Positions 7,169-8,860 of a DNA stretch of 8,860 nucleotides are shown here, one piece after another (the stretch's first letter is position 1; each line of letters starts with the position of its first letter). Below the pieces are notes generated by a model, which was not told where the DNA came from, ran no database searches, and was given only the letters and a program-made list of their open reading frames with translations. The stretch is from Alphaproteobacteria bacterium. GTDB taxonomy: Bacteria; Pseudomonadota; Alphaproteobacteria; Elsterales; Elsteraceae. The position numbers and the translations under genes were made by a program. The stretch covers positions 1 to 8,860 of the forward strand of contig JAAFHH010000099.1 in NCBI GenBank assembly GCA_013297545.1. The letters are read 5' to 3'.

Positions 7169-7250
7169 GATTGGTTGGACCCGAGTTCTGCCCATAGGCC
7201 GTGACAAACGTTCGACAGCTGGCTTGCGGTTTTGCGTCGATCAAGAAACG

Positions 7251-8021
7251 CTATTGGAGGGTCTGATAGGGTTTGATCAAGTCTTCAACGCCAGCCGCGG
7301 CAAGCGCTGCGCGGTATTCTGGTCCCGCCAGCAGCGAGGCGAGGGCGGCATCAATGCGCGCCATATCCGCGGCAGTGAAGCGTTGGTTGCTCAGCGCAAT
7401 CGCCAAAGTGATCGCTGCAATCCCGACTGGCAGCGCTTCCATCTGGTCCAACAACCCGAGGCTGCGCGCCTGATAGAGGCCGGTGATCGAGCCCGTGATC
7501 GCGGCATCCATGCGCCCCAGCGCCACCAAGCGCAGGTTGTTGACCCGCTCCGGGTTCGGCTGGAACGTCACCCCGGGTGTGCCGTCGAAGCCCGGATAGG
7601 CAAAGCCGGTTTGGGTGCCGATCACCTTGCCAGCCGCGTCGCTCGCACGGGCGAACGGAAAGGCGCGGCCCCTGGGCACGATCAGGACCGAGTACTCGGT
7701 CACGATCGGGGCGGAGTACCAGGCGACTTGGCGGCGCTCCGGCGTGCCGAACACCGACAGCGCACCATCGATCTGCTGGGCGGCCAGTTGGCTGTAAATC
7801 CGCCCGAATGGCATGGTGACGTAGGTTGGCTGGAAGCCTGCCTGCTTCAGTGCCTGGTCCGCGATGGCGCCGAAGAAGCCGGTCACCTTACCGCCTTCGA
7901 AATCGACCACCGGGCGGTTGGTCGGCACCGCAAGCTCGATCGCGCGCCCTTGGGCGGAAGCGTCGGGTGCGGCAGCAAATGCGGCCGCTGTGATGAGGGT
8001 AAGCGCAAAGAACTGTCGCAT
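7251..8021 (-). CDS. family-3 periplasmic substrate-binding protein, copy 2 (SBP_bac_3 type), first gene of the minus-strand group
   Basis: A 256-residue exported binding protein. The signal peptide is MRQFFALTLITAAAFAAA and onward, with cleavage after ASA near residue 23. Aligned by eye to the downstream copy over 231 mature residues without gaps, about 146 are identical (63%), with the best runs at TQTGF-YPG, DGTPGVT, NNLRLVALGR and GSITGL. The same Arg (TPER, R96) is kept and the same Gly (G177) stands where classical amino-acid-binding members have Asp. ATG 8019-8021 is chosen because it starts the signal peptide and has AGGGAGA 6 bases before it; the frame is open about 97 codons further up, but that part lacks coding character and crosses the divergent promoter region. 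The next gene follows after 94 bases. It is divergent from a HAMP sensor gene 191 bases away, which suggests shared control. Ligand unknown. Confidence 0.87.
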   Translation of the reverse strand: MRQFFALTLITAAAFAAAPDASAQGRAIELAVPTNRPVVDFEGGKVTGFFGAIADQALKQAGFQPTYVTMPFGRIYSQLAAQQIDGALSVFGTPERRQVAWYSAPIVTEYSVLIVPRGRAFPFARASDAAGKVIGTQTGFAYPGFDGTPGVTFQPNPERVNNLRLVALGRMDAAITGSITGLYQARSLGLLDQMEALPVGIAAITLAIALSNQRFTAADMARIDAALASLLAGPEYRAALAAAGVEDLIKPYQTLQ

Positions 8022-8084
8022 GTTGGCTCTCCCTACAGGCCCCGTGGCTTTTGACGGCAGGGGATGACGATGATGCGACAGTTC
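8010..8084. repeat. 12-base perfect inverted repeat over the start codon of binding protein copy 2
   Basis: GAACTGTCGCAT at 8010-8021 and its exact reverse complement ATGCGACAGTTC at 8073-8084 are separated by 51 bases. A third, 8-base copy of the core (AACTGTCG) lies at 8131-8138. The left arm includes the start codon and first three codons of the binding protein gene. The repeat could be a pair of operator half-sites that loop DNA over the promoter, or a leader RNA arm able to hide the ribosome site. Confidence 0.5.
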
Positions 8085-8212
8085 AGCGTTAGATTTGTTG
8101 TAAGTGCAGCTCAGACGCGGTGCTGTGCCCAACTGTCGTTGTTTTGTAATTTTCGATGCGCACAGTGCGCGGCGCGAACAATCACTTCGCCATAGCCGCA
8201 GGATATCGACCG
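8022..8212. promoter_or_regulatory. divergent control region between binding protein copy 2 and the HAMP sensor
   Basis: These 191 non-coding bases separate two divergent genes, so promoters for both must lie here or in the neighbouring gene ends. The stretch near 8085-8160 is the most AT-rich part. On the plus strand TGTAAT (8145-8150) is a fair -10 candidate for the sensor gene, about 60 bases before its start, but no good -35 lies at the right distance. I could not assign a clear promoter for the minus-strand group. Confidence 0.45.
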
Positions 8213-8860
8213 ATGACACCAGATCGCGACGCCGCCCCCACGCCCGCTGCTCCGCGCCGCGGGTCGTTCGTGTCCCGCTCGCTGTTGGTCCAGGTGCTGT
8301 TGCCGGTGGCACTGATCCTCACCGCAGTCGCAGCCGGCACCGTGTTCTATCTGGCCGAGCAGACCCGTGCGGACGCCCGCCTTGCCCTGTCCGCCCGTGC
8401 CAACCAGTCGGCGATGCTGGGGGCAGGCGCCGCTGCCGAAGCGCTCTGGAGCATGGATGACCGGTCCGGCCGCACGCTGATCGAAGCGATGGCGCGCGAC
8501 GAAGATTTTGTCTCTGCCCGCCTGCTCGATGATCGCGATGGCGTGTTCGTCGGCCAAGGGCCAGACCAGATCCCGGCCACGGCTGTGCTGGTGAAAGTGC
8601 CGATCGCGCGCGACGGCCGCAAGATCGGCACTTTGGAATTCGCCCTCTCGCCTGAGCGCTCGGATGCGCTTGCCCGCGATCGCGCGGTGGGTGTGGTGGG
8701 CGGTGCGGCTGCGGTATTGGCCGTGCTGCTGGGGTTGCTCGCGGTCATCGTGCGCAATGTCGTGAAGCCGGTGGTTGGCCTTACCAAGACCATGCAAACC
8801 CTCGCCGATGGTGATCTCGAACAGGTGGTGCCCGCGACCGATCGCACCGATGAAGTCGGC
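8213..8860 (+). CDS. HAMP-containing transmembrane sensor protein, 3' end cut by window
   Basis: The frame is open from ATG 8213 to the window end (216 residues visible). AGGA (8200-8203) lies 9 bases before the start. After a Pro/Arg-rich cytoplasmic start, a first membrane helix lies at about 23-46. A small periplasmic domain of about 110 residues follows (ALWSMDD at 77-83, RLLDDRDGVFVGQG at 103-116). A second helix lies at about 158-180. The HAMP linker comes next: V-V-K-P-V-V-G-L at 183-190, L-A-D-G-D-L near 197-202, and the closing D-E-V-G at 213-216. The short periplasmic domain with a Leu-Trp pair followed by a D-x-x-G turn is common in two-TM sensor kinases and related receptors. The output domain lies past the window, so histidine kinase, diguanylate cyclase and chemoreceptor all remain possible; a kinase is the commonest case. 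Its divergent neighbour, a binding protein without a transporter, suggests it could sense that protein (inference). Confidence 0.83.
   Translation, partial: MTPDRDAAPTPAAPRRGSFVSRSLLVQVLLPVALILTAVAAGTVFYLAEQTRADARLALSARANQSAMLGAGAAAEALWSMDDRSGRTLIEAMARDEDFVSARLLDDRDGVFVGQGPDQIPATAVLVKVPIARDGRKIGTLEFALSPERSDALARDRAVGVVGGAAAVLAVLLGLLAVIVRNVVKPVVGLTKTMQTLADGDLEQVVPATDRTDEVG

Noticed and set aside
8073..8195. Short plus-strand frame from ATG 8073 (about 40 codons) beginning with the same codons as binding protein copy 2
   Set aside because: It has no good ribosome site and a composition rich in Cys and Arg; the shared start is explained by the inverted repeat.
8022..8312. Upstream extension of binding protein copy 2 to 8312
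   Set aside because: It would cross the divergent gap and the start of the sensor gene, and hide the signal peptide. The extension has no coding character of its own.

Overview
This GC-rich window has dense, mostly short-gapped genes, strong third-position GC, and families common in Alphaproteobacteria: DctP-type binding proteins, Cache/PAS hybrid kinases and FAD-linked oxidases. I infer a free-living proteobacterium, most likely an alphaproteobacterium. No rRNA, tRNA, CRISPR array, insertion sequence or phage gene is visible. The genes are complete apart from the two cut by the window edges.

Layout, left to right. (1) 1-440, plus strand: the C-terminal end of an FAD-linked oxidase. (2) 441-676: a non-coding leader with two small inverted repeats. 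(3) 677-4357, plus strand: a DctP/TRAP-type periplasmic binding protein, followed after 6 bases by a hybrid sensor histidine kinase (TM, Cache-like periplasmic domain, TM, PAS, HisKA, HATPase, receiver). No TRAP membrane subunit is present, so the pair looks like a ligand-sensing module. (4) 4358-4496: a gap holding a 28-base tandem duplication in which each copy can fold into the same 7-bp hairpin, with a compensating base-pair change. (5) 4497-5096, plus strand: a GNAT acetyltransferase whose last 20 bases overlap the end of the convergent gene. (6) 5077-8021, minus strand, transcribed leftwards: two closely related family-3 periplasmic binding proteins (about 63% identical by eye) and then an MFS transporter, with no ABC permease or ATPase. 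(7) 8022-8212: a divergent control region with a 12-base inverted repeat, one arm of which covers the start codon of the first binding protein. (8) 8213-8860, plus strand: the start of a two-TM, HAMP-containing sensor protein cut by the window edge.

Taken together, the window has periplasmic binding proteins without transport partners beside membrane sensors, twice. In the first case (TRAP-type protein plus hybrid kinase) the 6-base spacing makes a functional link likely. In the second case (two family-3 proteins divergent from a HAMP sensor) the link is weaker and rests on adjacency and a shared control region. The kinase receiver domain has no attached output or Hpt domain, so its downstream partner must lie elsewhere, possibly outside the window.
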